A DNA stretch of 64,000 nt from Hymenopus coronatus. Taxonomy: Eukaryota; Arthropoda; Insecta; Mantodea; Hymenopodidae. The stretch is from the NCBI GenBank assembly GCA_030762935.1, contig CM060900.1:401377632-401441631 (forward strand), written 5' to 3'. The notes below the pieces were generated by a model. It did not search any database. It had not been told where the DNA came from and saw only the letters and a list, made by a program, of their open reading frames with translations. Both the position numbers and the translations under genes were made by a program. This document shows, piece after piece, positions 24,201 to 34,588 of the stretch (the first letter of the stretch is position 1; every line of letters starts with the position of its first letter).

Positions 24201-26694
24201 TACGCTTGATAATTTCCTGAAATAGGTTGGCAGATGATGGAACATCACAGTTTTGACTAAGGTTCTATATTTTGCGGTCATGTCCACAGGGTTCTACCAA
24301 TATTGAAACTTTCATAAAATACACAAATGATGTCGCTTCCTTGTACACTTATAATTGCAGTCATGTCTGGTGACATTGTGTAACAGTAGCACGACTATGG
24401 GTGGAGTCGATATGTTTAAGTAATTTATTAAATTCGTATAAACTTTTAGATGTCTTGTATTTTAGATGTTGATTCATGTATATCAGTTTATAAACTTTTA
24501 TAACACAAAATTTATAAAAAACGTTTAGAAGACTAATTTTATTACAATTTTTTAAATGATCGTGATAAGCATTTAAGAGATTCAAGTGAAAACTAAACGT
24601 ACACGTGAATTTTTACCCATGTATTGCAGCAAATCATATCTCAACAGCCAGTTAAAGTTATAGAGATAACGTTGTTAATATTTTATATTCCAAGTGTTAT
24701 AACAATTTGGTCAACACATTTTGGCAACTTTTTAATTGAAAAAGACGTAAGCGTAAAATGGACACTATGCAATAGTGCAAAAAGGTTTTGAGAGAGCAAG
24801 GAAGAAGGAAGTATATTCACCTAGTGTCTAAGCAACTGCAGCTCAAAGGGCTTTTCGTCAATATATTTTTTATTTGTTCTAACCAAACCTCAAGTTTTTG
24901 AGAAACGAAAAGGAAACTGTAGCAAATTGGTAAATAAATGTTACACATTGCATCCTGCTGCACTTTACTGAACATGAGGAGCCAGTTGTGTGACCACCTG
25001 AGGGTATTATAACTTCTTTATGATGCAAGCTATCAACTGTGCTGTAAGTGAGATATCTCACTTAGTCGTACGGTATCAAATCGTGCGGAAGGATTCAGAG
25101 GAGGAAGAAAAATTCAGCGCGGTAAGGTCAGTGCCGCGTAGCAGTGAAAGGATTAAAGTTAAGTACCTATACTGAGCAACTACTTAATTTTTCAAAATAA
25201 CTACATTTCAGACACGAGCAATCCTTTTTACTGATGGATAATCTCGCAAATTTCAAACTTTCTCGACTATTGTCAGCTTCTTTCGTGAAGCCTAATGCGT
25301 TTTCCTTCTTCTTTTATCCCCCCCCCTAACTAATATATCGCTACATAACCTTCAAACCACATTAAGTTGCTCATGTACATGTTGCATTTCAGGATACCAT
25401 TAATATTTGACTATATTAAAAACATAATTTTCTTACACTAACAGAATAAATCATCATTCAATGTTTTTATTACTGCCTAACCAGAGAGGATAATTAGTTA
25501 ACAGAAAGGACACCTATTCTTGAAAGCATTATACTTAGGCATTCCAAGCTATCTTAGTATGATATTTTAGAGTAGTTCCTATTTACAGTAAGCTAGCTCT
25601 ATTAAATGGTACAAGTTTTTTTCTCTAGCGCATTAATACCTTTCGTGAAATCCGAAAACACAATTGAAAATTACTCAATATATTATTATGCACAACATAG
25701 CATTAACGTTGATATTTTTCAACATTCTAATTAGGTATTCTTATTTAATGGAGGTGATAGGTAATATATATGTGTATGTTATTTTTACTATTTCTACAAA
25801 ATAATTTGTAGCCATATTTTCATCATATATTAGGCTTTAAATTGCTTAACGTCACATTTGAATGCTTTGCCACATTAAATCCTCTCAAAGTCATTTTCTG
25901 CACTTGCACTTTTACTGCGTTTACTCTATAAGATGATACAAACCTCAAAATAAACAAACATTTACTTCAGCTTTTGAAATCTATGGATAAAAACTTTGGA
26001 GCCCAATTCTGGATAAAGAAAATATTTTTAGAATTAAAATAACAGAAATTGCATCTAGATTCTAAAGCCCTAAGCTTGTTTAAAAATTTAGTGCATTAAT
26101 CTCATTTATTAAGTTCTTTCATATAATAAAATCTGAACTCTGTTATTAAGGAGTATACATAAAAATCACACTACATAATTTTCCAAACTTAGAGCTTATA
26201 ATTTTGGGGGTTAAATAACATTTGAAGAGAAATACAAATGATATTGAAACAAATTGAATAAGTCCTAAACTATGACATTGATAGCAATGAAACTTGAGGA
26301 TGTTACTGTTAATGATAAGAATACAATATACAAAAATTTTAATTTGTAGGGTTTTTTTTTAATGACAAGGCATCATTATTTCCTTTTCTGGTGATGTGTT
26401 AAGCATAATGAATGGATTTCCAAGCCCGTATATAATGACCACGTTTAATGAATTTGAGTTCCTTTTCAGTCTCCTATATCCGCGTTGTACATACATCCAA
26501 CGGAATGTGTGGTAAAACTATATCTACAAACGTTTAGTTGGGTTAATACTAGGTTGATAAATAAGCCACTGCAAGAATAGTGGTGGGTAGAGAAACTCAT
26601 GTAAATATTACAATTTTAACTACAGAGAATATGAAGACACTTTAGTATGAAATATTAAAAATTTGATTGTTTCAGTCACGTGAATTTCTCTACT
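21271..26694. other. Long AT-rich intergenic stretch
   Basis: About 5.4 kb without a recognisable gene, RNA or complete transposon. Reading frames are short and show no domain. A C-rich run lies near 25318-25326. Confidence 0.5.
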
Positions 26695-27384
26695 TGTTTT
26701 GCAAACAAACTATTCTTTAAAAATATTCTTTTAACTATAGCTTGCTAATCGAGATAAACATTAGCAGAAATTTTCTTATTACTTATTTTCTTGTAAGCAG
26801 AAGGGAAATAAGGGGCTAATCTACGCTAAAGCAATAGTCAAATCTTTTAAAAACTGGTCGCAATGTGAACAATTGAAGTTCGGTTCACTTTGCACGGCCG
26901 GCAGTAAAATGAAGCAGAGATAAAGTGAAAGGTGACTTCCCGTTTGAGTAAACTTACGTAGTTAAAACCAATAACAAGGTATATCTCGGAAACTGTCAAA
27001 TCTACTAAAAATGTATTCGACATAAATTGTGTGTTTAAACGAGATCTAGATTTTTTTTGTGTAGTAACTTTTTGTGTATCCCTTCCGGTTTACCAGTATG
27101 AAAAATTCATCAAGAATGAAGAGGCCTTCAGAGGCTATTTTCAGAAAATTCAAGATATACATTTTATTTGTGATGCAAATATCTTTAATATACGATACTT
27201 TAATTAAAATCGTTAGAGCTATATTTAAGATAAACAAACTTTTCGAAAATCTTTCCATGAAATGGTAGTTTGGTTTTGGGGGATTTTCTTCCAAACTTTC
27301 GCGTCACATCCTTGGAAGATACTAAACCTAAGTGCGAAGTTAAGTGATTAACGGTCTTTTCGTTTTTGAGCTATGCTGTCAACA

Positions 27385-27436
<52 letters not shown>

Positions 27437-27600
27437 GGGCATTTTTCTAAAAATATTGTTTTTGTGTCAGGGGACCTCAGAGCATATATTTCCGGTGAAA
27501 TCTCGGGATCGACATTTTGGGTAGAATACAATACCTTCTTTATCTACTATGTGCATGGTACATACGTGCTGGAGAATGTAAAAATACCGTTTTGGTGAAA
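26695..27600 (-). repeat. Dispersed repeat family A, copy 5
   Basis: One of the fuller copies. Reading left to right it shows GTCACGTGAATTTCTCTA, TCGAGATAAACATTAGCAG, TTGTAAGCAGAAGGGAAATA, GGTTTACCAGTATGAAAAAT, TCCATGAAATGGTAGTTTGG, the CA microsatellite, GGGGACCTCAGAGCATATAT, and an end near GTGCTGGAGAATGTAAAAAT. Two overlapping opposite-strand frames at 27046-27294 are shadows of repeat sequence. Confidence 0.8.
27386..27434. repeat. (CA)n microsatellite inside family A
   Basis: A pure CA run of about 24 units. It sits at the same internal position of family A as the TG run in copy 1 when orientation is taken into account. Confidence 0.95.
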
Positions 27601-28844
27601 AACCACAAAATGTCGATACATTTCCCGCTTAAGGAACTATGCGAACATTTATAATGAATTAATTAGGATTCCCTTGTGTTTCAAATGCCATCTTATACGT
27701 GTTCACCTCAAGAACGAAGGTCGTGCTTCACATTCATTCTGCTAACCATTTCAAGTTTTATTATGAAACACAGTTGCACGAACCTGAAAAGACTTGCAGG
27801 GACAGCGCCTATTACTTCAATTTTGTAACTAGGTCTAACAGCAAAAGCTGAGTAAATGATAAGCGGCTGAGAAAGAATGGAGTTACTAATGCTAACACTT
27901 GCCTTACAAAAGCTCCCCTCCCTCATTTCTGTTGCCGAGAATTGGATTCCGCGTCAGTTTTACAGTATTTCTTTATATTTTGCCAGTCTACCCTAACTTC
28001 TCTTACAATATTTGCATGCGCCGGGACTCACCCTGCCCCACAGGGGCTCCACGCGCCCTTTGTTAGGGCTTCAGAATCGAAAACTAATCTCCTGGAAGCG
28101 GCCTTTCTTTTAACACAAAAGATGCATAAATTTTCATTTTGTCCAAAAAATTTTCATTTTCCAAAAATCCGGATAGAGCAACAATAGACGAGAAGGTCCA
28201 GTGTTCTTTGTGTTTTACAACAAACTGGGGTGGAATGGGCGGACAGGGGGAATAACAAGTCTGGGGGAGGTCTCGCTCTCCCTATTCGACAGATGTTTTA
28301 CACAAAAATCGGGAAAAATCAGAATACACAATGGGGCTCGGACGGCAGAATGCAAGTGAGTGAGAAGTAGAAAAGGGGTCGAATAACGCAGAATGAACAA
28401 TAACCGTGAAAGGATATGAATTATTTCGAATTCTCCCAATTTCCATATTAATGCCATCGTCTGGACCCTCCTTATATGACACATCCTGAACTTCTCATAT
28501 CAAATGTGTGGTAAATTTGCATCTCTTTTGCATGAACCATTTATCAGGAACTATTTTCGAAATAAACTCTTTACACAATAATAGATTATTCTTAGATAAT
28601 TAGGTTCATTTTAAACGTCACTTTGTATAACATTGTCCCTTGTTTTCCTTAATTATTCGGGCTATGTATGCTAAGCAACGAACTGGAAATCATTTGGCGC
28701 AAAGTTTAATCGAAATTGAACAGTATACACCAAAAAGGAAAATATGGATTCAAAACCAAAAGAAAGATGATAAATCAAGGAATGGTACAGAGCCTTTGTT
28801 TGGACGCGTGGCCGACGTAGCAGGAATTTACTAGACACGGGAAG
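27601..28844. other. Intergenic, no gene recognised
   Basis: Two GC-richer patches (about 28015-28075 and 28220-28290) stand out but match nothing I recognise. The overlapping minus frames at 28215-28484 have no domain. Confidence 0.45.
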
Positions 28845-29186
28845 CACGTTGTTTGCGGGCGGAGTCGGATATTCATATCGGCTTAAATTCAAGCTCACAG
28901 ATTTTTCTTGTAAATTATGAGAATAACCACAAACCTTTATCAGAGAAGACGTCAGATTTGATGTTTTTGTGCCGTCAAACTTCTCTCGTACTTTAAAGGA
29001 AAATTTGCTTTGACTCATTAATTTTTCCTCTGAAATTGCGTTAACTTCTCTCAAATTGTCTTTTATTTCTTCCAACATAAGTATACGCGTTATTCCGATA
29101 CATTTTATTTATTAAGATCAACATTGAGAACTTTGTGTGTTTGAATTTACAGACTACAAATACCCGACTCCGCAGCAAACAGCGTG
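28845..29186. repeat. Imperfect inverted repeat around a 135-codon frame
   Basis: GTTTGCGGGCGGAGTCGGAT near 28851 is matched on the other strand by GTTTGCTGCGGAGTCGGGTA (29159-29178). The match continues more loosely inward through TAAATTCAAGCTCAC against TAAATTCAAACACAC. It looks like two diverged inverted copies of one sequence. Part of the longest open frame of the window, on the minus strand at 28671-29078, lies between them. Its product begins MLEEIKDNLREVNAISEEKL and has a short, perhaps helical, charged start, but I cannot assign a family. It may be a transposon ORF1 or gag-like remnant, or chance. Confidence 0.4.
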
Positions 29187-29686
29187 ATTTTCGATGCAAA
29201 TCAAGTTCTAGATGGGTCGGCCGCGTGTCTAAAAAAGGTTCTGTAAAAACAAAATTCATAATGCTGTCTTTCCAATCTTAGCCTATATTCCGCAAGTGTG
29301 AAACACCAGTTAATATTAAAAGATGTTACAAGTGATATAACGTTAAAAATAAAAACATTCTTCCAGAGGAGTAGATAGAAAAAAAGGTGTCAACGACGCT
29401 GACTGCATTGTTTGTATAAATAAAGATGCCAAAGGATGCTGAAGGTACAATAGAGATACAGATATTAACAGCTCTTTCGATAATGAACCAAAGTAGACCA
29501 GTCGACAGTCTAATTTAAATGATAACAATCTGCTCTATATTGTGTCATGCTAGCAATACTATCCAACCAAACATAGACCACCTAGTTGAAATGTCAGCAT
29601 TTTACGAGTCGGCAGAATAAAGGAACAATGCAAATGTGACTATTTGAAATGTTTTACCACTCATGTGTATGATTTTGTACGTAAAG
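29187..29686. other. Intergenic, no gene recognised
   Basis: AT-rich sequence between the inverted repeat and the Penelope-like insertion. Nothing identifiable. Confidence 0.5.
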
Positions 29687-29754
29687 TATTTATTCACATA
29701 TAGAAAACAAAACCGGGCTTGTAGGCCGTGGTCCACTGGGCTTCTCCCTTCGTT

Positions 29755-29798
29755 CCCCAGACGTTTCGCCTGCGTCTGCGGCAGGCATCATCAGTGGC
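29755..29798 (-). ncRNA. Hammerhead-ribozyme-like motif, minus strand
   Basis: An exact mirror of the plus-strand motif in the left arm of the palindrome. Core CTGATGA is read on the minus strand at 29794-29788, stem II next to it, GAAAC at 29767-29763, and the predicted cleavage base at 29760. Because the arms are perfect complements, a transcript of either strand carries one motif in sense and the other in antisense, so a read-through RNA could fold into a long hairpin instead of the ribozyme. Confidence 0.7.
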
Positions 29799-29833
29799 GT
29801 GTACATCTACTGAGAGACCACGGAGATGTACAC

Positions 29834-29877
29834 GCCACTGATGATGCCTGCCGCAGACGCAGGCGAAACGTCTGGGG
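29834..29877 (+). ncRNA. Hammerhead-ribozyme-like motif, plus strand
   Basis: The strand reads, in order: CCA (29835-29837, stem I), CTGATGA (29838-29844, catalytic core), stem II GCCTGC (29846-29851) paired with GCAGGC (29859-29864) across a 7-base loop, GAA (29865-29867, core), ACGT (29868-29871, stem III) and C at 29872, then TGG (29873-29875), which pairs with CCA to close stem I. Self-cleavage would fall after C29872. Stem III is only the self-complementary ACGU, so a single copy should be weak and a dimer more active, as described for Penelope-like hammerheads. One extra base (T29845) sits between the core and stem II compared with the textbook layout. Activity is untested. Confidence 0.72.
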
Positions 29878-29986
29878 AACGAAGGGAGAAGCCCAGTGGA
29901 CCACGGCCTACAAGCCCGGTTTTGTTTTCTATAAGTGATTCTAACACCGGCCGTGAAAGCCTTCGAACTTTAATATTTATTCACAT

Positions 29987-30569
29987 GTTTTCAGGACTCG
30001 TAGTATGAATTTGTATTGCACACTGAGTTCTTCATTGTTTTTAGTATTCATGTGTAGCATTTTACAAGTACTGTATATCTTCATGTGTTCCCAGCACATA
30101 TGTATGTACATATCTAGGTGCTTTGTATGTACGTAAGTGTTTGTTAATATTGTAAAGTAGCTTTTCAATTGCCTTCAATATAAGTGTGAATGATATTTTT
30201 AAGTAGCGAGTGCCTTTAACTGCTTTCAGCACCAGTGATAATGATTTTGTATCGTTTTATAAGGATGTAATGCTAATGTGCACGATCTTAGATTAATAGT
30301 ACGTTATCATTGGGTTTTCAATATTAATGTATGAATTTGTGTGTAAATAATGCTTAAAAGTCTAAAGTATGCTACTGTACTCAATTCAAGAGATTAGGCA
30401 TTAGAATTATACGCCACTGGTGGCGTGGCAGACTTTGTTGACTTCACTGGGCGAATACTAGGTGATAAATGGACTTTGCGAGCTCTCCATGCCTGATCCA
30501 TTGCGTCTATTTAAACTTCAGAAAGGAGGGGTAAAGTGAAGGTTACCAAGTGCGCCCAGATTTGGTGAC
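29987..30569. other. Intergenic, no gene recognised
   Basis: AT-rich sequence downstream of the Penelope-like insertion. Nothing identifiable. Confidence 0.5.
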
Positions 30570-30740
30570 AACATGTTCTGTGCAGCGGGGTCCCTCAAGT
30601 CTCCAGATCTAACTCCAGCGGAGGGACCCTTTTAAGCCTCTACTGTCTTTAAAAACAAATTCAAGCAGAAGGATCCGATGCCAGGTTAGAAACTGTTTTC
30701 TTCTCAAATCACATCAGCCAATTATTCAGCACACCACTGT
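30570..30740 (+). pseudogene. Possible mariner/Tc1-type transposase fragment
   Basis: One plus frame reads GSLKSPDLTPAEGPF, then a stop, then VFKNKFKQKDP. In mariner-like transposases the last catalytic acidic residue lies in a RSPDLTPxDFFLWG block followed by a KVY/NNP segment, and this stretch resembles that pair. Nothing upstream supports a fuller transposase and no terminal repeats were found. It could be chance resemblance. Confidence 0.35.
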
Positions 30741-30944
30741 ACAATGTACCAATGAAGACGAAAGTGAAAAAGAGGAATGGGGGGGGGATGAGTAAAAAAA
30801 CGTTTTAGATAAGAAATCTTCCATTAGACGAAGAATAAAGGACCTTAGCAAGGACGGTTGGTCACTTGGAGGGTTTGAAGCCCGGGCTTCATGAATGTGA
30901 GCCTCAAACGTATACTTGCACTCTGAGACATCCCGTTCGATTAA

Positions 30945-31775
30945 CTTATCACTTTCTCTACCAATTACTATATACGTACAGAAAAGGTGTTGTATTTCAC
31001 CCAAAAATTCGATACCGAAATTTCACTGCAAATTCATGTTTGAGGACCCCTGAATATAATAAGCATTTTAGGAAAATGTACATATGTGTATGCAGCATAA
31101 CTCAAAAACGAAGAAGTCCGTCAAGTACCAAACTTGTATTTAAGTTAAGTATCTTTCAGGGATGCGAAAGGAAGATTTTTCAAGAAAATCTTCTACTTTA
31201 AACTACAATTTACATGGAAAAATTTCGAAAATTTTGTGTTTCTCAAATATGGGTCTAATGAGATTAAAATACCATATATTAAAGCTATTTACATGGCAAA
31301 TAAAATGTATATCTTAAATTTTCTAGGAATAACCTCTGTAGACCTCTTCATTCTGGACGACTTTTAGTAACTGGTAAACCGTAAGAGATAGACAAAAACT
31401 TACTACACAAAATGTAGATCTCATTAAATACACAATTTGTCACACACATTTTTTTGGGGTTATTTCCTAGATATTCCTTATTATTGCGCCCAATTTCAAG
31501 GTACTTAAAACTTTTCTGACATTTATTTTCCTTTAGCTTTTACTCCTGGCTCTGCAAAAAGAACCGTATTTAAATTAAAATATTTGATTATTGCTTTAGC
31601 CTAGAGTATTCCTTTATTTCGTCTCTACATATAAGGAACTAAGTAACAAACTTTTCCTGCTAATGTTGAGCTTGTATAGCATGAAGTAGATAGATAGAAG
31701 AATAAACTTTCGTAAAAATAATTTGTTGCAGAATAGGTAGATAGTCTTGTGAGTGGAACATCAGATTTTTATTGG
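30945..31775 (+). repeat. Dispersed repeat family A, copy 6
   Basis: A near full-length copy in forward orientation: ACTTTCTCTACCAATTACTA, CATGTTTGAGGACCCCTGAA, CATAACTCAAAAACGAAGAA, TAACTGGTAAACCGTAAGAG, ACTCCTGGCTCTGCAAAAAG, ATGAAGTAGATAGATAGAAG, and the end TTGTGAGTGGAACATCAGAT. The microsatellite site is occupied only by a short ATATGTGTATGCAG, which looks like the unexpanded state. Confidence 0.8.
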
Positions 31776-33217
31776 TATTTCTTGTCTCGCTGGAGTTCGG
31801 ATAAGGATGTTAACTTTGACCGACGTGCACCGAGTAATTTAAGGACTAGAAGTGAAATTGCGCGTAGTTCATTGTGCATACAGTCAGCACCTCGCGTTAA
31901 CTGTTTGCTGCAGGCCACAACTAGCGTCTTTGGTAAGGATAAAGGTGAATCACTCCTGATTTATTTAGGTTCCAAGTTTTAGAGTTTAATTCTTGTTCAT
32001 TACTACTCTGTCTTGCTGAAAATATTGATTCTAGTAAATTCGTAAATTCAAAACCCTGCTCCGTCATAGCTAAAATACGAAGCTAAGAGCACTACTCTCC
32101 GTTTATCTCACAGAAAACAGAAGCTCGCAGCATTAAACACACTCGACGAAGACGACACGGATGCTAAGTATAGAAATTTTAAATCCTTTTAGAAAACAGG
32201 ACAGTTATAATTAGCTACATTTGGAATGCAAGTAATATGAATTGCTTGAAATCACAGCCTTCTAAGCTAGAAGCTGGCACATAAAAGACTATGGTTGTCA
32301 CAAATAACAAAAGCAAGTTAAATTTGGGGATAATTTATGGCTACAGAAAAACTGTTAAATATCTGAAGATCGAATTGACGTGAATTATACCTATCCAGTT
32401 AAAACAGAAAAGCAGTTCAGAGTTGTTACCAGGGGTTGCATCCAACATTTAATACAAGCTTAATTTTGCATATTTCTGAAATATGATTTTATTGAAATGA
32501 TTCCGGTCCATTATTATATTACAAAAACCAGTTTACCAAGGTCATGTCATGATCTAATTGTGTAACCACTACTTAAAGCATTCCATAAGAAGACGACAAT
32601 GTTTTTGACACAGGTATGTATATATTTTGCAATCCTATGGGTAGCCTATTTTCCAAAGTGTTTTAGCATGCCATACCTATAACGACTTTGGCTTTAAAAT
32701 AAAAGCAAAAAATATACAAGAAACACCTTTGATATGACGTATGTAATTATCAGATTCTTTAAATAAGTCGTAGAAAATGTGTTTCCGACCTTAGTTTAAT
32801 GCTGATATTTTATATTTTTAGACAAATAGATAAAGAGAAACGGTTGAAAACAGAGAGACGAGGGGGGGGGAGAAATTTAATGAGACATGGATGCCTTTCA
32901 GCTTATGGTCAATATGTTATAAATGGGATACCTAAATACCAACAAGGGCGGTGATAATAATTAAGCAGGATTTAACATTGTATTTTTAAAAGAATTATTA
33001 AGCACACTAAGTGGTGTTATACCGGGAAATATTTCAATAATATATTTGTAAAGGTATTCTATTGGAAGAGTCACGCCTTCTACGGCCATTGTATCACCTT
33101 GTCGATCTGTGAAGTTCAGTTAAAGCAACGCTCACACGTTAGCATTCTGATAGCTGCAATGTGAAATGAGGTTGGTCCCGGCATGCTCAAAACATCCCGA
33201 ATTAGATAAAACACTAA
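31776..33217. other. Intergenic, no gene recognised
   Basis: No feature identified. A G-rich run lies at about 32863-32870. Confidence 0.5.
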
Positions 33218-33448
33218 CTAAACATTCAGTTGCACCTCAACAGGTATCGAATATTGAGTTAACAAGAAGAGCAGCACAAGTCTTTGGCTATTATACCGAC
33301 AATCAGAATATAAGCTAGGCGTCACCAACCGGTTGCCCGATGAGTGGGGCTTAGAGAGCAATTGGTTCGATGCTGCTCCGAATCGCCTACTCTGCACTGC
33401 ATGAACAACTGCAAGGAAAGCAAAAACAGATAATGCTTTCAGTGCTGT
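33218..33448 (-). CDS. Candidate internal exon of a secreted protein (weak)
   Basis: The minus strand can encode ALKALSVFAFLAVVHAVQS, a good signal-peptide core with a hydrophobic run and a small-residue cleavage site, followed by RRFGAASNQLLSKPHSS. There is no in-frame ATG just upstream. Instead TTGTGTTCTGCCACAG precedes the hydrophobic part and looks like a 3' splice site, as expected where insect secreted-protein genes split the signal peptide after a tiny first exon. A possible donor (CG/GTATAA) lies about 130 bp downstream. No first or next exon was found. A chance hydrophobic frame is a real alternative. Confidence 0.28.
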   Translation of the reverse strand, partial: TALKALSVFAFLAVVHAVQSRRFGAASNQLLSKPHSSGNRLVTPSLYSDCRYNSQRLVLLFLLTQYSIPVEVQLNV

Positions 33449-33460
33449 GGCAGAACACAA

Positions 33461-34322
33461 TACTTTGCATTTGAAATACGTACTTAATCCACCCTTCGTA
33501 GGTTTAATACACCTACTGTAGGTCCATCATTTGTACAACAATTATATCGCTCTATTATGTCTCTTGCATCAGTATTTCTGCTTCAAAATATATATGCAAA
33601 TTTTGGTGGTTTGGTAGTCGTGACATAAATGATTGCAAAAAATGCCACTTAATTTAGTATTAACATAATAAAATAACACGCTCTTTAACTTTGTTAATAT
33701 TAATGCAATCGTACTGTAATGCCAACACCATGAGAATTATTTTGAAACGAAAAACGTTCATATTTAAAGTAGTGAATAGTAATAGGCATCTTGGAAATTA
33801 CTTGGTATCGAACATAATTCGAAAGATACGTTCTTCTCCTTGGTAACTGTCGTTCTCATTTGCGTGGGTTGCGTAATAACGCTGCAAATTTGATTTTCTG
33901 AGTGCAGAACTTTTACATAAAATAAACATTTACTCAGCAACCTTCTACAAATAAGAAAGTTTGCTCCTAGGCAGGCGTAAACTTAGGAGTCAATGGCTTG
34001 TGTTTTGGATTGCTTTCTGTTCCGAATATGATGCGATCTTAATAACACCATTAAGAAGCTGTACTTTTAATGACAGATTGCAAAATTATTTTCCAAACCT
34101 AAAGAAATTTAAGGACAATGAAGCTGCTTTGTATTTGAAGCTGACTGGCATGTTTTTAATTGATCATGCTGAATGTCAGTACCTAAAATGTAAAACGTAC
34201 TCACGGTGGTGATCTATGATCTATGAATAAATTAAATCTTACTGCAGAGAAACCCGACACTGGGTATTTAGAATTGGCAATTATGCACAACTACAGTTTC
34301 AAGTTTATGAAACAGATATTGA
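33461..34322. other. Intergenic, no gene recognised
   Basis: AT-rich sequence. The 83-codon plus frame at 33961-34212 has no recognisable domain. Confidence 0.45.
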
Positions 34323-34588
34323 GCTTTATTTATGGACGCTCTCAGCATCCCATTCTATATTGGGCGTAAAAGATCGATTTATTTTGCTCAAAGGTCTCTT
34401 TATCAGAATTGAGGATTACGTGCCATGAATCTACCACCCGGGACCAAAGGCTTTACTTCCCTTCCGAGGAAAGTCATGCTAACAACTTTTACGCCCGAAA
34501 AAAATCCTCCGCCACTCCTCCCCCAGGTTTGAACACACAATCTTAGAAACCTGAGGCTAGCATGTTACTCCCAGACAACGGAGGACGA
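34323..34588 (-). mobile_element. tRNA-derived SINE, family 1, inverted copy
   Basis: The body is recognised by TTTATTTATGGACGCTCTCA at the left (3' end), TTACGCCCGAAAAAAATCCT in the middle and CAACGGAGGACGA at the right (5' end). The B-box region is mutated (GTTTGAACACAC). It is more diverged than the 9.6 kb copy and no flanking duplication is seen. Confidence 0.8.

Larger units (their letters stand above)
29699..29933. repeat. Perfect 110-bp palindrome (foldback)
   Basis: Each position p from 29699 to 29808 is complementary to 59632 minus p, with no mismatch. The arms are notably GC-richer than the surroundings. The 15-base loop ACTGAGAGACCACGG lies at 29809-29823. Lack of divergence between the arms suggests a recent origin or arm homogenisation. 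Confidence 0.95.
29687..29986 (+). mobile_element. Truncated Penelope-like element (PLE), foldback form, with 13-bp duplication
   Basis: An insertion of about 274 bp (29700-29973) lies between two exact copies of TATTTATTCACAT (29687-29699 and 29974-29986), a target-site duplication. Nearly all of it is a perfect inverted repeat: 29699-29808 pairs with 29824-29933, 110 bp each, around a 15-bp spacer. After the right arm comes a unique stretch ending AACACCGGCCGTGAAAGCC and then CTTCGAACT. The hammerhead motif followed by GAAACGTC and this type of 3' end are known from the terminal repeats of Penelope-like elements. Severe 5' truncation with an inverted upstream fragment is common for PLEs. 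No reverse transcriptase or GIY-YIG endonuclease is present, so the copy is dead and depended on others. Confidence 0.82.

Noticed and set aside
29663..29938. 91-codon frame across the palindrome
   Set aside because: It is an artefact of the GC-rich palindrome, and the ribozyme and PLE reading explains the sequence.
30866..31201. 111-codon plus frame
   Set aside because: It overlaps the start of family A copy 6 and is broken in the other copies.
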